Origin: Agrobacterium cavarae
GTDB taxonomy: Bacteria > Pseudomonadota > Alphaproteobacteria > Rhizobiales > Rhizobiaceae
Length of the DNA stretch: 64,000 nt
Assembly: GCF_004310285.1 (NCBI RefSeq)
Contig: NZ_SISF01000030.1
Location: 341,478 to 405,477 of the forward strand
Direction: 5' to 3'
Shown: positions 18,410 to 27,596 of the stretch, in pieces
How the letters are laid out: each line of letters begins with the position of its first letter
How positions within the stretch are numbered: the stretch's first letter is position 1
Made by a program: the position numbers and the translations under genes
The notes under the pieces: model-generated
Databases searched by the model: none
What the model was told of the DNA's origin: nothing
What the model saw: only the letters and a program-made list of their open reading frames with translations

Positions 18410-20050
18410 ATGACGAAGTCGCTCAATAAAATGGCCCGCATTCTGGCAACCAGCGCCGCGCTGTCGCTGATTGCGCTGTCCGCGCCTCAGGCCTTTGCCG
18501 CCACGCCTGCCGATACGTTGGTGGAAGGTTTTGCCATCGATGACATCATCACGCTCGATCCGGGTGAGGCGTTCGAGCTGTCGGCCGCGGAAGTCACCGG
18601 CAACACTTACTCCAAGCTGGTCTCGATCGACCTCAACGACACCTCCAAGGTCGTGGGCGATCTGGCCGAAAGCTGGACGACGTCGGACGATGGTCTGACC
18701 TACACCTTCAAGCTGAAGCCCGGCCTCAAATTCGCATCCGGTAATCCGGTAACGGCGGAAGACGTGGCGTTTTCTTTCGAGCGCGCCGTCAAGCTCGACA
18801 AGTCGCCCGCCTTCCTTCTCACGCAGTTCGGCCTGAAGGGCGACAATGTCAACGAAAAGGCCAAGGCGACCGCGCCTGATACCTTCACGCTGACGGTGGA
18901 CAAGCCCTATGCGCCGAGCTTTGTCCTGAACGTTCTGACCGCGACCGTCGCCTCGGTCGTCGACAAGAAGCTCGTCATGGAAAAGGCCAAGGCGATGACG
19001 CCAACCGCCGACTACAAATACGACACCGATTTCGGCAATGAATTCCTGAAGACCGGCTATGCGGGCTCCGGTCCGTACAAGATCCTTGGCTGGAAGGCCA
19101 ACGAAGCCGTCATCCTTGAAGCCAACCCGAACTACTACGGCGAGAAGCCGAAGCTGAAGCGTGTCGTCTATCGCCACATGAAGGAAAGCTCCGGTCAGCG
19201 CCTGGCGCTGGAAAACGGCGACATCGACGTGGCGCGTAACCTTGAGCCGGGCGACATGGAGGCCGTTTCCAAGAAGGAAGGTCTTTCCGTCACCTCTGCT
19301 CCTAAGGGCACCGTCTATTACTTCAGCCTCAACCAGAAGAACGAATATCTGAAGAAGCCGGAAGTTGTCGAAGCCTTCAAATATCTTGTCGATTACGATG
19401 GTATCGGTGCGACCCTGATCAAGGGTATCGGCGAAATCCACCAGACCTTCCTGCCGAAGGGCCAGCTGGGCGCGCTCGACGAGAACCCCTACAAGTTGGA
19501 TGTCGCCAAGGCGAAGGAACTGCTGGCCAAGGCTGGTCTGAAAGACGGCTTTACCGTGACCATGGACGTGCGCAACACCCAGCCCGTGACCGGTATTGCC
19601 GAGAACGTCCAGCAAACGCTGGCGCAGGCCGGCATCAAGCTGGAAATCATCCCGGGCGATGGCAAGCAGACGCTGACCAAGTACCGTGCACGCACGCACG
19701 ACATCTATATCGGTCAGTGGGGCTCGGACTATTTCGACCCGAACTCGAATGCCGAAACCTTTACGATCAACTACGACAATTCTGACGAAGGTAAGAACAA
19801 GACGCTCGCCTGGCGCAATGCCTGGGACGTTCCAGAGCTGACGAAGGAAACGCAATCTGCACTTCTGGAAAAGGACAGTGCCAAGCGCGCCAAGATTTAT
19901 GAGGACCTGCAGAAGAAAGTTCTCGAAACCGGACCTTTCGTCATCATCTTCCAGCAGACGGAAGTTGCGGGTTACTCAAGCAAGCTCAAGGGTCTAAAGC
20001 TCGGCCCGAGCTTCGATACCAACTATGTCTACAACATCTCCAAGGAATGA
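18410..20050 (+). CDS. ABC transporter substrate-binding protein, family 5
   Basis: A 546-residue periplasmic binding protein of the DppA/OppA family. Seen: a signal peptide (residues about 1-31, ending QAFA), the lobe sequence LDPGEAFELSAAEVTGNTYSKL, and DLAESWTTSDDGLTYTFKLKPG, the hallmark of the family. AGGGGAG lies six bases before the ATG. It is the second gene of the M19 operon and feeds the two permeases. The lack of an obvious lipobox suggests a soluble periplasmic form. The ligand is probably a peptide or derivative, given the dipeptidase. Confidence 0.93.
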   Translation: MTKSLNKMARILATSAALSLIALSAPQAFAATPADTLVEGFAIDDIITLDPGEAFELSAAEVTGNTYSKLVSIDLNDTSKVVGDLAESWTTSDDGLTYTFKLKPGLKFASGNPVTAEDVAFSFERAVKLDKSPAFLLTQFGLKGDNVNEKAKATAPDTFTLTVDKPYAPSFVLNVLTATVASVVDKKLVMEKAKAMTPTADYKYDTDFGNEFLKTGYAGSGPYKILGWKANEAVILEANPNYYGEKPKLKRVVYRHMKESSGQRLALENGDIDVARNLEPGDMEAVSKKEGLSVTSAPKGTVYYFSLNQKNEYLKKPEVVEAFKYLVDYDGIGATLIKGIGEIHQTFLPKGQLGALDENPYKLDVAKAKELLAKAGLKDGFTVTMDVRNTQPVTGIAENVQQTLAQAGIKLEIIPGDGKQTLTKYRARTHDIYIGQWGSDYFDPNSNAETFTINYDNSDEGKNKTLAWRNAWDVPELTKETQSALLEKDSAKRAKIYEDLQKKVLETGPFVIIFQQTEVAGYSSKLKGLKLGPSFDTNYVYNISKE

Positions 20051-20068
20051 TCCGGCAGGATCGGTCCA

Positions 20069-21136
20069 TTGAGTATCGTTGAAACCCCCTCAAGCCTGAG
20101 GCACGGCAAACGCCGTGCCAACAGGCGCCGCATGGCCGTTCTCGGCTTCGTCGTTACTGTCGTCACGACCTTTTTAGGCTTGCTGGCGGTAACCTTCTTC
20201 ATTGGTCGCGTCATCCCCATCGATCCGGCGCTGGCGATCGTCGGCGATCGCGCGCCTGCCCATGTGGTGGAGCGCGTGCGCGAGGAGCTTGGCCTGAACC
20301 TGCCGCTCTGGCAGCAGTTCTTCATCTATCTGAAGCAGGCGCTGACCGGTAATTTCGGCACATCGGTGCTGACAAGCAATCCGGTGATGGACGACATCAA
20401 GCGCGTCTTCCCGGCCACCATCGAGCTTGCGACGCTTGGTACATTGATCGGAGCGCTCTTCGGCGTTCCGCTTGGCGTACTGGCAGCCGTCAAGCGCGGT
20501 AGCATCATCGACCAGATCGTTCGCGTCATCGGGTTGATCGGCTATTCCGTGCCTATCTTCTGGCTCGGCCTTCTGGCGCTTTTGGTGTTTTATGCCAAGT
20601 TGAACTGGGTCGCCTATCCCGGTCGTATGGATATCGTCTACGAGTTTACCTTTACACCAACCACCGGTTTCTATCTCTTCGATGCCCTTTGGCAGGGCCA
20701 GTGGGATGTGTTCTGGGATCTCTTCCGCCACATTATTCTTCCCGCAGGTCTGCTCGGCTATTTCTCGCTCGCCTATATCAGCCGCATGACGCGCTCCTTT
20801 ATGCTGAACGAACTGGCGCAGGAATATATCGTCGCCGCACGCGCCAAGGGCCTGTCGGAGACGCGCATCATCTGGTTCCACGCTCTGCGTAACGCCGCAG
20901 TCCCTCTGCTCACTGTGATCGTGCTCTCCTACGCCGGTCTCTTGGAAGGCTCGGTTCTGACGGAAACGATCTTCTCCTGGCCGGGCCTTGGCCTCTACAT
21001 CACCAATTCCCTGCAGAATGCGGACATGAATGCCGTTCTCGGCGGCACCATCGTTATCGGCGCCGTCTTCATCGGCATCAATCTCCTGTCCGATCTGCTC
21101 TACCGGACGCTCGATCCAAGGACGCGCAGCCGATGA
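20069..21136 (+). CDS. peptide-type ABC transporter permease (DppB class)
   Basis: A 355-residue inner-membrane permease. Seen: a first hydrophobic segment at about residues 24-46, five further spans, and the coupling (EAA) loop YIVAARAKGLSETRIIWFHALRNAA near residue 255. ELGLNLPLWQQFFIYLKQALTGNFGTS after the first span is typical of the DppB class. Start given as TTG 20069, which follows the previous stop by 18 bases; an ATG at 20132 would trim 21 basic residues. It overlaps the next gene by four bases. Pairs with the following permease. Confidence 0.9.
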   Translation: MSIVETPSSLRHGKRRANRRRMAVLGFVVTVVTTFLGLLAVTFFIGRVIPIDPALAIVGDRAPAHVVERVREELGLNLPLWQQFFIYLKQALTGNFGTSVLTSNPVMDDIKRVFPATIELATLGTLIGALFGVPLGVLAAVKRGSIIDQIVRVIGLIGYSVPIFWLGLLALLVFYAKLNWVAYPGRMDIVYEFTFTPTTGFYLFDALWQGQWDVFWDLFRHIILPAGLLGYFSLAYISRMTRSFMLNELAQEYIVAARAKGLSETRIIWFHALRNAAVPLLTVIVLSYAGLLEGSVLTETIFSWPGLGLYITNSLQNADMNAVLGGTIVIGAVFIGINLLSDLLYRTLDPRTRSR

Positions 21137-22065
21137 CGGATACCATGTCCATTGTGAAACCCTACAGCCGCGAGTGGCTGCTGTCCGACCGCCCGACTTC
21201 GCGCAAGCAGGCGCGGCTCGGGCGCGCCTATGTCATCTGGCGGCGCTTTTCCGAAAATCGTCTGGCGCTAGCAGGGCTCGGCATCATCCTGGCGCTGGTG
21301 TTCGTCGCAATCTTCGCCAATGTCCTGGCGCCGCATTCCCCGGTTCAGGGCGATCTTCGCAATGCCCGCTTATTGCCACCGGGGACGGACGGATATTGGC
21401 TCGGCACCGATGATCAGGGGCGAGATATTCTGTCCCGCCTGATCTACGGCTCTCGTTTGACGCTTTTCGTGGTCGTGCTGGTGGCTATCATCGCCGCTCC
21501 GATCGGCCTCATCGTCGGCACCGTCGCCGGTTATGCCGGTGGATGGATCGATGCGGTGCTGATGCGGATCACCGATATTTTCCTCGCCTTTCCCAAGCTC
21601 GTTCTCGCGCTTGCGCTCGTGGCAGCACTTGGTCCTGGCATTGAGAATGCGGTGCTGGCGATCGCCGTCACCTCTTGGCCGCCCTACGCCCGTATTGCAC
21701 GCGCCGAAACCATGACGTTTCGAAATTCCGACTTCATCGCCGCGGTGAAGCTGATGGGGGCATCTCCCTGGCGCATCGTGCTCAAACATGTGATCCCGCT
21801 GTGTTTCTCCTCGCTCATCGTGCGTGTGACACTCGATATGGCCGGTATCATCCTGACCGCCGCCGGTCTCGGCTTCCTAGGTCTCGGCGCGCAGCCGCCA
21901 CTCCCAGAATGGGGCGCGATGATTGCCTCTGGCCGTCGCTTCATCCTCGATCAGTGGTGGGTTGCTGCGATGCCAGGGGTCGCCATCCTGATCGTCAGCC
22001 TCGGCTTTAACCTCTTGGGCGATGGGCTTCGCGATGCGCTCGATCCGAAGGAGGCTGGCCAGTGA
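21133..22065 (+). CDS. peptide-type ABC transporter permease (DppC class)
   Basis: A 310-residue permease with six predicted spans, the first at about residues 45-65. Seen: HWLGTDDQGRDILSRLIYGSR-like segment (GTDDQGRDILSRLIYGSR near residue 95) and the EAA loop DFIAAVKLMGASPWRIVLKHVIP near 198, followed by ILTAAGLGFLGLGAQPPLPEWG, all DppC hallmarks. The ATG overlaps the previous stop (ATGA) and its own end overlaps the ATPase start by four bases. Forms the channel with the DppB-class protein. Confidence 0.92.
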   Translation: MTDTMSIVKPYSREWLLSDRPTSRKQARLGRAYVIWRRFSENRLALAGLGIILALVFVAIFANVLAPHSPVQGDLRNARLLPPGTDGYWLGTDDQGRDILSRLIYGSRLTLFVVVLVAIIAAPIGLIVGTVAGYAGGWIDAVLMRITDIFLAFPKLVLALALVAALGPGIENAVLAIAVTSWPPYARIARAETMTFRNSDFIAAVKLMGASPWRIVLKHVIPLCFSSLIVRVTLDMAGIILTAAGLGFLGLGAQPPLPEWGAMIASGRRFILDQWWVAAMPGVAILIVSLGFNLLGDGLRDALDPKEAGQ

Positions 22066-22910
22066 CTTCATCTTCCACCACGCCTCTTTTGACGGTCGAA
22101 AATCTGCGCGTCAGCTTTCCGACCAGAACCGGCCTTGTCGAAGCCGTGAGAGGGGTATCCTTTACGCTCGGCAAGGAACGTCTCGGCATTGTCGGCGAGT
22201 CGGGTTCCGGCAAATCTCAGACCGGTCGCGCCATCATGGGGCTGACACCAGGGCACGCGAAGATTACGGCCGATGCACTTCGCTTTGGCGATATCGATCT
22301 CCTGACGGCACCGGCAAAGCAGCGTCGCACGATCCGCGGCAAGCGGATCGCGATGATCCTGCAGGACCCGAAATATTCGCTCAATCCGGTCATGACCATC
22401 GGTCGCCAGATCGTCGAAACGTTGAAGACGCATGAGCGGATCGGCTATTCCGAGGCGAAGAAGCGCGCGCTCGACATGCTCGAGGCTGTGCAGATCCGCG
22501 ATCCCGAACGTGTCTTCAATCTCTATCCGCACGAAGTTTCCGGTGGCATGGGGCAGCGCGTCATGATCGCCATGATGCTGGTCTGCGGTCCGGAACTCCT
22601 GATCGCCGACGAGCCGACATCGGCACTTGACGTCACGGTGCAATTGGAAGTGCTGGATATTCTCGACAAGCTGGTGCGCGAACGCGGCATGGGACTGATC
22701 TTCGTCTCGCACGACCTGCGCCTCGTCTCGTCCTTCTGCGACCGGGTGCTCGTCATGTATGCGGGGCGCGTGGTGGAAGAGCTTCCATCCGCCGATCTGC
22801 AAAATGCGAAACATCCCTATACGCAAGGGCTTCTCAACTGTCTGCCGAAAATCGGCGAGCACCGGCATCCGCTGCCGGTACTTCAACGCCAAGCGGAGTG
22901 GCGTCTATGA
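22062..22910 (+). CDS. peptide-type ABC transporter ATPase (DppD class)
   Basis: A 282-residue ATPase. Seen: Walker [11 protein letters not shown] near residue 47, Q loop MILQDPKYSLNP, signature VSGGMGQRVMIAM, Walker [13 protein letters not shown], and switch His in FVSHDLRL. The Thr/Ser after the Walker Lys is SQT rather than the common SVT. It lacks the Cys-rich C-terminal tail seen in many DppD/OppD proteins and ends soon after the HPYTQGLL motif. Start is GTG at 22062, coupled to the upstream stop. Works with the next gene as a heterodimer. Confidence 0.92.
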   Translation: MTSSSTTPLLTVENLRVSFPTRTGLVEAVRGVSFTLGKERLGIVGESGSGKSQTGRAIMGLTPGHAKITADALRFGDIDLLTAPAKQRRTIRGKRIAMILQDPKYSLNPVMTIGRQIVETLKTHERIGYSEAKKRALDMLEAVQIRDPERVFNLYPHEVSGGMGQRVMIAMMLVCGPELLIADEPTSALDVTVQLEVLDILDKLVRERGMGLIFVSHDLRLVSSFCDRVLVMYAGRVVEELPSADLQNAKHPYTQGLLNCLPKIGEHRHPLPVLQRQAEWRL

Positions 22911-23656
22911 CGGTCGTATTGTCTGCCAAGGATATCGTCGTAGACTTCGACGGTTATCTGGCCCTAGACCGCGTCAGCATCGAGGTGGCGAAGGGCGAAT
23001 CCTTCGGGCTCGTGGGTGAATCCGGGTCCGGCAAGTCGACGCTTTTGCGTGCAATCGCCGGCCTCAACCATTTTGAAGAAGGCGCTCTTATGGTGGACGG
23101 GCGGACCTATAGCCGCAAGTCACGTGACAAAAGCTTCTATCGCGATGTCCAGATGGTGTTTCAGGACCCCTATGGCTCGCTCCATCCGCGCCAGACGGTG
23201 GATGCCATTTTGCTGGAGCCGCTCGTCATTCATGGGGTGGACAACAAGGAAGCACGGATCGCCCGCGCGCTCGATGAGGTCGGTCTTGGCACGGGTTTCC
23301 GCTTCCGCTACTCGCACCAGCTTTCGGGCGGCCAGCGCCAGCGTATCGCCATTGCCCGCGCACTGATCCTCGAGCCGAAGATCCTGCTCCTCGACGAGCC
23401 GACATCGGCGCTTGACGCATCGATCCAAGCTGAAATCCTCAATCTGCTGGAACAGGCGCGCAAGGACAGAAACCTGACCTTCGTCATGGTCAGCCATGAT
23501 CTCGGCGTGATTAGCCACATGTGTGACCGGCTGGCGGTGATGAAAAGCGGCAAGATCGTCGAGTCGATGGATGTCCATCAGCTGGAAACGAGAGAGTTTT
23601 CCGCCGATTACACGAGACAGCTGATGGTGGCGAGCGAAGGTTTCAGGCGCGATTGA
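22907..23656 (+). CDS. peptide-type ABC transporter ATPase (DppF class)
   Basis: A 249-residue ATPase, partner of the preceding one. Seen: Walker [12 protein letters not shown] near residue 38, Q loop MVFQDPYGSLHP, signature [15 protein letters not shown], Walker B ILLLDEPTSALD, switch His in VSHDLGV. Its ATG overlaps the previous stop by four bases; a GTG at 22898 is also in frame. It is the last gene of the M19 operon; 94 bases later a separate LysR gene begins. Confidence 0.93.
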   Translation: MTVVLSAKDIVVDFDGYLALDRVSIEVAKGESFGLVGESGSGKSTLLRAIAGLNHFEEGALMVDGRTYSRKSRDKSFYRDVQMVFQDPYGSLHPRQTVDAILLEPLVIHGVDNKEARIARALDEVGLGTGFRFRYSHQLSGGQRQRIAIARALILEPKILLLDEPTSALDASIQAEILNLLEQARKDRNLTFVMVSHDLGVISHMCDRLAVMKSGKIVESMDVHQLETREFSADYTRQLMVASEGFRRD

Positions 23657-23750
23657 GGCCAGCTTACACCTGGTGTATGACCGCAGCAGTGAGGGCCGCT
23701 GGTTGAGCCTGTCCACCAGCCTTTGATCGAACATCGAGGATGATCGCTCC

Positions 23751-24656
23751 ATGCAATTGCGCGCATTGATGTATTTCGATGAACTCGTCCGCACCAATTC
23801 CATGCGCGCGGCGGCCGAGAATTTGAATGTTGCACCGACCGCGGTCAGCCGTCAGATCGAAAATCTCGAATATTATTTCGGCACGCCGCTGGTCGAGCGC
23901 TCCAGCCGAGGCGTGAAGCTGACGGCAGCGGGCGAGCTCCTTGCCGCACGTGCCGGCAAGACGCTGCGGGAGCTGGACCATGTCAACCAGCTGATCGATG
24001 ATCTGAAGGGTCTGCAGCGCGGCCGCGTCACGATCTATGCCAATGGTGCCACGGTGGCCAATCTGCTGGCACCCGTCCTGGCGCAATTCAGCCTCAAATA
24101 TCCAAAGCTGCGTTTCGAGGTCAACATCACCAGCGCGCGCCAGGCCATGGAGGCGTTGGGAACCGCGGAAGCCGACCTCGTCGTCAGCCTGTTTGCGCCT
24201 AAGCTCTCCGGCGTCAAGGTGCGATCGCGCACGCGTATCAGCTACGATGCCATCTTCCCGGCGGGACATGCACTTGCCGGCCAGGCCGAAGTGACATTGA
24301 AGGAACTGGCCGGGCTCCCGCTTGCCCTGCCGGACAAGACCTTTGCCGCGCGTCAGGCCTTTGATGCCCTCTTTGCGGATGCCGGCATCGAACTCGATCC
24401 GGTCTTTATCACCAGCTCGCTGGAGATGCTGAAGGAACTGGTGCTGGGGAACGCTGCGGCGACGCTTTTGCCCGCCCTTTCGGTGGCGCGCGAATTGCGC
24501 AGCGGCCAGATGGTCGCCGTGCCTCTGGCCGGCAAGAAGGGCATCCACACACAGATCGACCTCTGCGTTGCGCCTGATCGGCAACTTTCCTTCGCAGCCT
24601 CCAAACTCGCCGACTTCATCGAACGTTTCATGCGTGAGGCAACGACCTCACCATAA
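23751..24656 (+). CDS. LysR-family regulator
   Basis: A 301-residue LysR-type regulator: winged helix-turn-helix about residues 3-62 (NSMRAAAENLNVAPTAVSRQ), then an effector-binding domain with LPLALPDKTFAARQAFD and FITSSLEMLKELVLGNAAATLLP. It stands between two peptide-importer operons, both on the same strand, and could control either; the following one (binding protein, permeases, amidase) has the longer leader. The start at 23751 places MQLRALMYFDELV at the usual N-terminus of the family; GAGGA stands about 12 bases before it, rather far. Effector unknown. Confidence 0.87.
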   Translation: MQLRALMYFDELVRTNSMRAAAENLNVAPTAVSRQIENLEYYFGTPLVERSSRGVKLTAAGELLAARAGKTLRELDHVNQLIDDLKGLQRGRVTIYANGATVANLLAPVLAQFSLKYPKLRFEVNITSARQAMEALGTAEADLVVSLFAPKLSGVKVRSRTRISYDAIFPAGHALAGQAEVTLKELAGLPLALPDKTFAARQAFDALFADAGIELDPVFITSSLEMLKELVLGNAAATLLPALSVARELRSGQMVAVPLAGKKGIHTQIDLCVAPDRQLSFAASKLADFIERFMREATTSP

Positions 24657-24764
24657 GGCGCATCGCGATCTTTCAGATTCGCTCCCGATGCTTTACGTCT
24701 TTCTTATGTCGCCTATCGCCCATTCGATCACCGTCTATCGGTTGATTTTCCTCCCAAAGACCGT

Positions 24765-24813
24765 GTAGCGTTTTCCGCTACGCGGAGCACACAAAAATGC
24801 AGATTGTGTGTGC
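24765..24813. promoter_or_regulatory. two dyads in the leader of the second peptide-importer operon
   Basis: GTAGCG-TTTTC-CGCTAC (24765-24781) is followed by GCACACA-N13-TGTGTGC (24787-24813). They lie 80-130 bases before the binding-protein start and downstream of the LysR gene. They may be operators or the end of the LysR message; the sequence alone does not decide. Confidence 0.35.
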
Positions 24814-24892
24814 GCCGTCACCGTGCCACTCTTTTTGCAACAGATGGTCTTTCAAAGGGCAAAAAGCCCGGGCCGTCCGACAGGGGATAATG

Positions 24893-26428
24893 ATGCCACG
24901 CACTTATTTTTCGCAGGCGGCGAAGCTTTCTCGCCGCACCGCCTTGACCCTTGCCTTGGGCACCGCACTTTGGCTGCCATTCTCGGCTGTCGAGGCTGAG
25001 GCCGCACCCAAGACGGCGTTGACACTTGGCATGGCGATCGAGCCGACCGGCCTCGACCCGACGATCGCAGCCCCCGTCGCCATCGGTCAGGTCACGTGGC
25101 AGAACATTTTTGAAGGCCTTGTCACCATTGACAGCAAGGGGCAAGTCAAGCCGCAGCTCGCCGAAAGCTGGCAGATCTCTCCGGACGGCAAGACCTATAC
25201 GTTCAAGCTGCGCAAGGACGTGACCTTCCACGATGGCGAGGCCTTTGATTCCTCGGTTGCGAAATTTTCGCTGGATCGTGCCCGAGGCGAAGGCTCGGTC
25301 AATCCGCAAAAGCGCTTCTTTGCTTCCATCGACACCATCGAGACGCCGGACCCTGAAACGCTGGTGCTGAAACTGAAGCAGCCCGCCGGCAGCCTCATCT
25401 ATTGGCTCGGCTGGCCAGCCTCCGTCATGGTCGCGCCGAAGAGCGCAGAAAACAACCGCACGATGCCGATCGGCACCGGGCCGTTCAAATTTGTCAGCTG
25501 GGCAAAGGGTGACAAGGTCGAGCTTGAAAAGAACCCCTCCTATTGGGACAAGAACGTTGCGGTAAAGCTGGAAAAGGCCACTTTCCGCTTCGTCGCCGAT
25601 GCGCAGGCCCAGGCGGCCGCTTTGAAAGCCGGCGATATCGACGCATTCCCGGAATTTGGCGCGCCCGAGCTCATGTCCTCCTTCGAGGGCGACGCACGTC
25701 TTGGTACCTTCATCGGCAACACCGAACTCAAGGTGGTTGCGGGCATGAACAATGCCCGCAAGCCCTTCGACGACAAGCGTGTGCGCGAGGCCCTGATGAT
25801 GGCCGTGGATCGTCCGACCGTCATCGAAGGCGCGTGGTCCGGTCTCGGCACCGCCATCGGTAGCCACTATACGCCCAACGACCGCGGCTACATCGATACG
25901 ACCGGTGTGCACCCTTACGATGTCGAGAAAGCCAAGGCGTTGCTGGCCGAAGCCGGTTATCCGAATGGTTTCAGCTTCACCATCAAGGCCCCGCAAATGG
26001 CCTATGCGCAACGCACCTCGCAGGTCCTCCAGGCCATGCTGGCTGAAATCGGCGTGACGATGACGATCGAGACGACCGAGTTTCCGGCCAAGTGGGTCGC
26101 GGATGTCTTCAAGGGCGGCAATTACGACATGACCATCGTTGCCCATGCCGAGCCGATGGACATCGATATCTATTCCCGTAATCCCTATTACTTCAATTAC
26201 AAGAACCCGACCTTCAACGAGGTCATCGCCAGTGTCGAGAAGACGGCCGACGCCGGTGAACAGGAAAAGCTCTACGGAGAGGCTCAAAAGATTCTCGCCG
26301 AAGACGTGCCGGCGCTCTTTCTCTTCGTGATGCCGAAGCTCGGTGTCTGGGACAAGAAGGTCAAGGGACTTTGGCAGGATGAACCTATACCGTCGAACGT
26401 GTTGACGGACGTTCATTGGGAAGAATGA
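24893..26428 (+). CDS. ABC transporter substrate-binding protein, family 5
   Basis: A 511-residue periplasmic binding protein of the DppA class. The N-terminus carries an SRRTALTLAL segment before a hydrophobic stretch and EAEAAP, a signal peptide that is Sec-like with a twin-Arg. Seen: GLDPTIAAPVAIGQVTWQNIFEGL and LAESWQISPDGKTYTFKLRKDV, hallmarks of the family. Start at ATG 24893, with AGGGG about seven bases upstream; the open frame runs back to 24797 without a better site. It begins an operon with two permeases and an amidase but no ATPase gene. Confidence 0.92.
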   Translation: MPRTYFSQAAKLSRRTALTLALGTALWLPFSAVEAEAAPKTALTLGMAIEPTGLDPTIAAPVAIGQVTWQNIFEGLVTIDSKGQVKPQLAESWQISPDGKTYTFKLRKDVTFHDGEAFDSSVAKFSLDRARGEGSVNPQKRFFASIDTIETPDPETLVLKLKQPAGSLIYWLGWPASVMVAPKSAENNRTMPIGTGPFKFVSWAKGDKVELEKNPSYWDKNVAVKLEKATFRFVADAQAQAAALKAGDIDAFPEFGAPELMSSFEGDARLGTFIGNTELKVVAGMNNARKPFDDKRVREALMMAVDRPTVIEGAWSGLGTAIGSHYTPNDRGYIDTTGVHPYDVEKAKALLAEAGYPNGFSFTIKAPQMAYAQRTSQVLQAMLAEIGVTMTIETTEFPAKWVADVFKGGNYDMTIVAHAEPMDIDIYSRNPYYFNYKNPTFNEVIASVEKTADAGEQEKLYGEAQKILAEDVPALFLFVMPKLGVWDKKVKGLWQDEPIPSNVLTDVHWEE

Positions 26429-26458
26429 ACATCATGGAGCGAGGCGTACCCATAACCC

Positions 26459-26606
26459 ACTTTGTCCCGTCGCACGTCTCCCCCTCAAGGGGGAAGATCG
26501 ATTGGTGTTCACCCTCTCGCCTTTCGCGGATGGTCGAGGTGCGGCATGGGCATGCCTCTTTCCAATCTCCCCCCTCGAGGGGGAGATGTCCGGCAGGACA
26601 GAGCGG
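26459..26606. repeat. RIME-like palindromic repeat
   Basis: An element of about 150 bases whose ends are imperfect inverted copies of each other, each holding a short palindrome: CTCCCCCTCAAGGGGGAAGAT on the left (about 26478-26498) and ATCTCCCCCCTCGAGGGGGAGAT region on the right (about 26565-26587). The outer arms share the run TGTCC and TCTCCCCCTC when the right end is read on the minus strand. This is the layout and sequence style of the rhizobial intergenic mosaic elements (RIME). It sits between the binding-protein and permease genes of one operon. Confidence 0.75.
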
Positions 26607-26645
26607 TGCGCGCGACTCGCAACGCGTCACCAGTGATTGCAGATC

Positions 26646-27596
26646 ATGACGACCCTGATCCTCAAACGCATCCTTGGTCTGTTCGTCACGCTCCTGGCGG
26701 TCTCCTGCCTGATCTTCTTCATCATGGGTCTGCTGCCGGGTGATCCGGCGGCCATCATGCTTGGCACCTCTGCGAGCCCCGATACGCTCGCGGCATTGCA
26801 GAAACAGATGGGCCTCGATCAGCCGCTGCCGCTTCGGTATGTCCACTGGCTGATAGGCGTGCTGCATGGCGATCTCGGACAGTCCTATACTTACGGTGTG
26901 CCAGTGGCAGGGCTGATCGTCGAGCGACTGGCCGTTACCCTCCCGCTTGCTCTCCTTGCCGTGTGCCTTTCGGTCGCCATCGCCATTCCACTCGGTGTGG
27001 CGGCGGCGAGAAACCGCAATGGCGCGCTGGATTTCGCCGCCGGGCTGTTTTCCCATGTGGGCATTGCCGTGCCTGGCTTCTGGGTCGGGTTGCTGCTCAT
27101 CATTCTCTTCTCCACAACGCTCGGCTGGATGCCGGCTGGCGGTTTTCCCGGCTGGACGCCAAGCCTTTCCGCCGGTCTCATGGCGCTCCTTATGCCAGCC
27201 ATCGCGCTCGCCGTCTCACAGGCCGGTGTTCTGACCCGCGTCTGCCGCTCTGCGGTGCTGGAGGTCATGAATGAGGATTTCGTTCGCACCGCCCGGGCGA
27301 AGGGTTTGAGCGAGCGGGTCGCGCTGTGGCGGCATGCGGTGCCAAATGCGATGATCCCGGTCGTCACCATGATCGGTCTGCAATTCACTTTTCTGATTGC
27401 CGGCGCGGTGCTGGTGGAGAATGTCTTCAACCTGCCAGGCCTGGGACGGCTTGCCTATCAGGCGCTGACCCAGCGGGATATCGTCGTCATGCAGTCCGTC
27501 GTGCTGTTCTTCTCAGCACTCGTCATCACCATGAATTTCCTGGTCGATATCGCCTATCTCTTCATCGATCCAAGATTGCGGACGGGTGCGCGATGA
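26646..27596 (+). CDS. peptide-type ABC transporter permease (DppB class)
   Basis: A 316-residue inner-membrane permease. Seen: the first span at about residues 7-30 (ILGLFVTLLAVSCLIFFIMGLLPGDPA), the segment MGLDQPLPLRYVHWLIGVLHGDLGQS, and the EAA loop DFVRTARAKGLSERVALWRHAVPNA near residue 215. Start at ATG 26646 (a TTG at 26637 is in frame); no good ribosome site precedes it, and the RIME-like repeat ends about 40 bases upstream, so its translation signals may have been changed by the repeat. Overlaps the next permease by four bases. Confidence 0.9.
   Translation: MTTLILKRILGLFVTLLAVSCLIFFIMGLLPGDPAAIMLGTSASPDTLAALQKQMGLDQPLPLRYVHWLIGVLHGDLGQSYTYGVPVAGLIVERLAVTLPLALLAVCLSVAIAIPLGVAAARNRNGALDFAAGLFSHVGIAVPGFWVGLLLIILFSTTLGWMPAGGFPGWTPSLSAGLMALLMPAIALAVSQAGVLTRVCRSAVLEVMNEDFVRTARAKGLSERVALWRHAVPNAMIPVVTMIGLQFTFLIAGAVLVENVFNLPGLGRLAYQALTQRDIVVMQSVVLFFSALVITMNFLVDIAYLFIDPRLRTGAR

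Noticed and set aside
24818..26416. Long open frame of 532 codons opposite the second binding-protein gene
   Set aside because: It mirrors a well-supported gene; its translation has no family features and arises from GC-rich codon bias.
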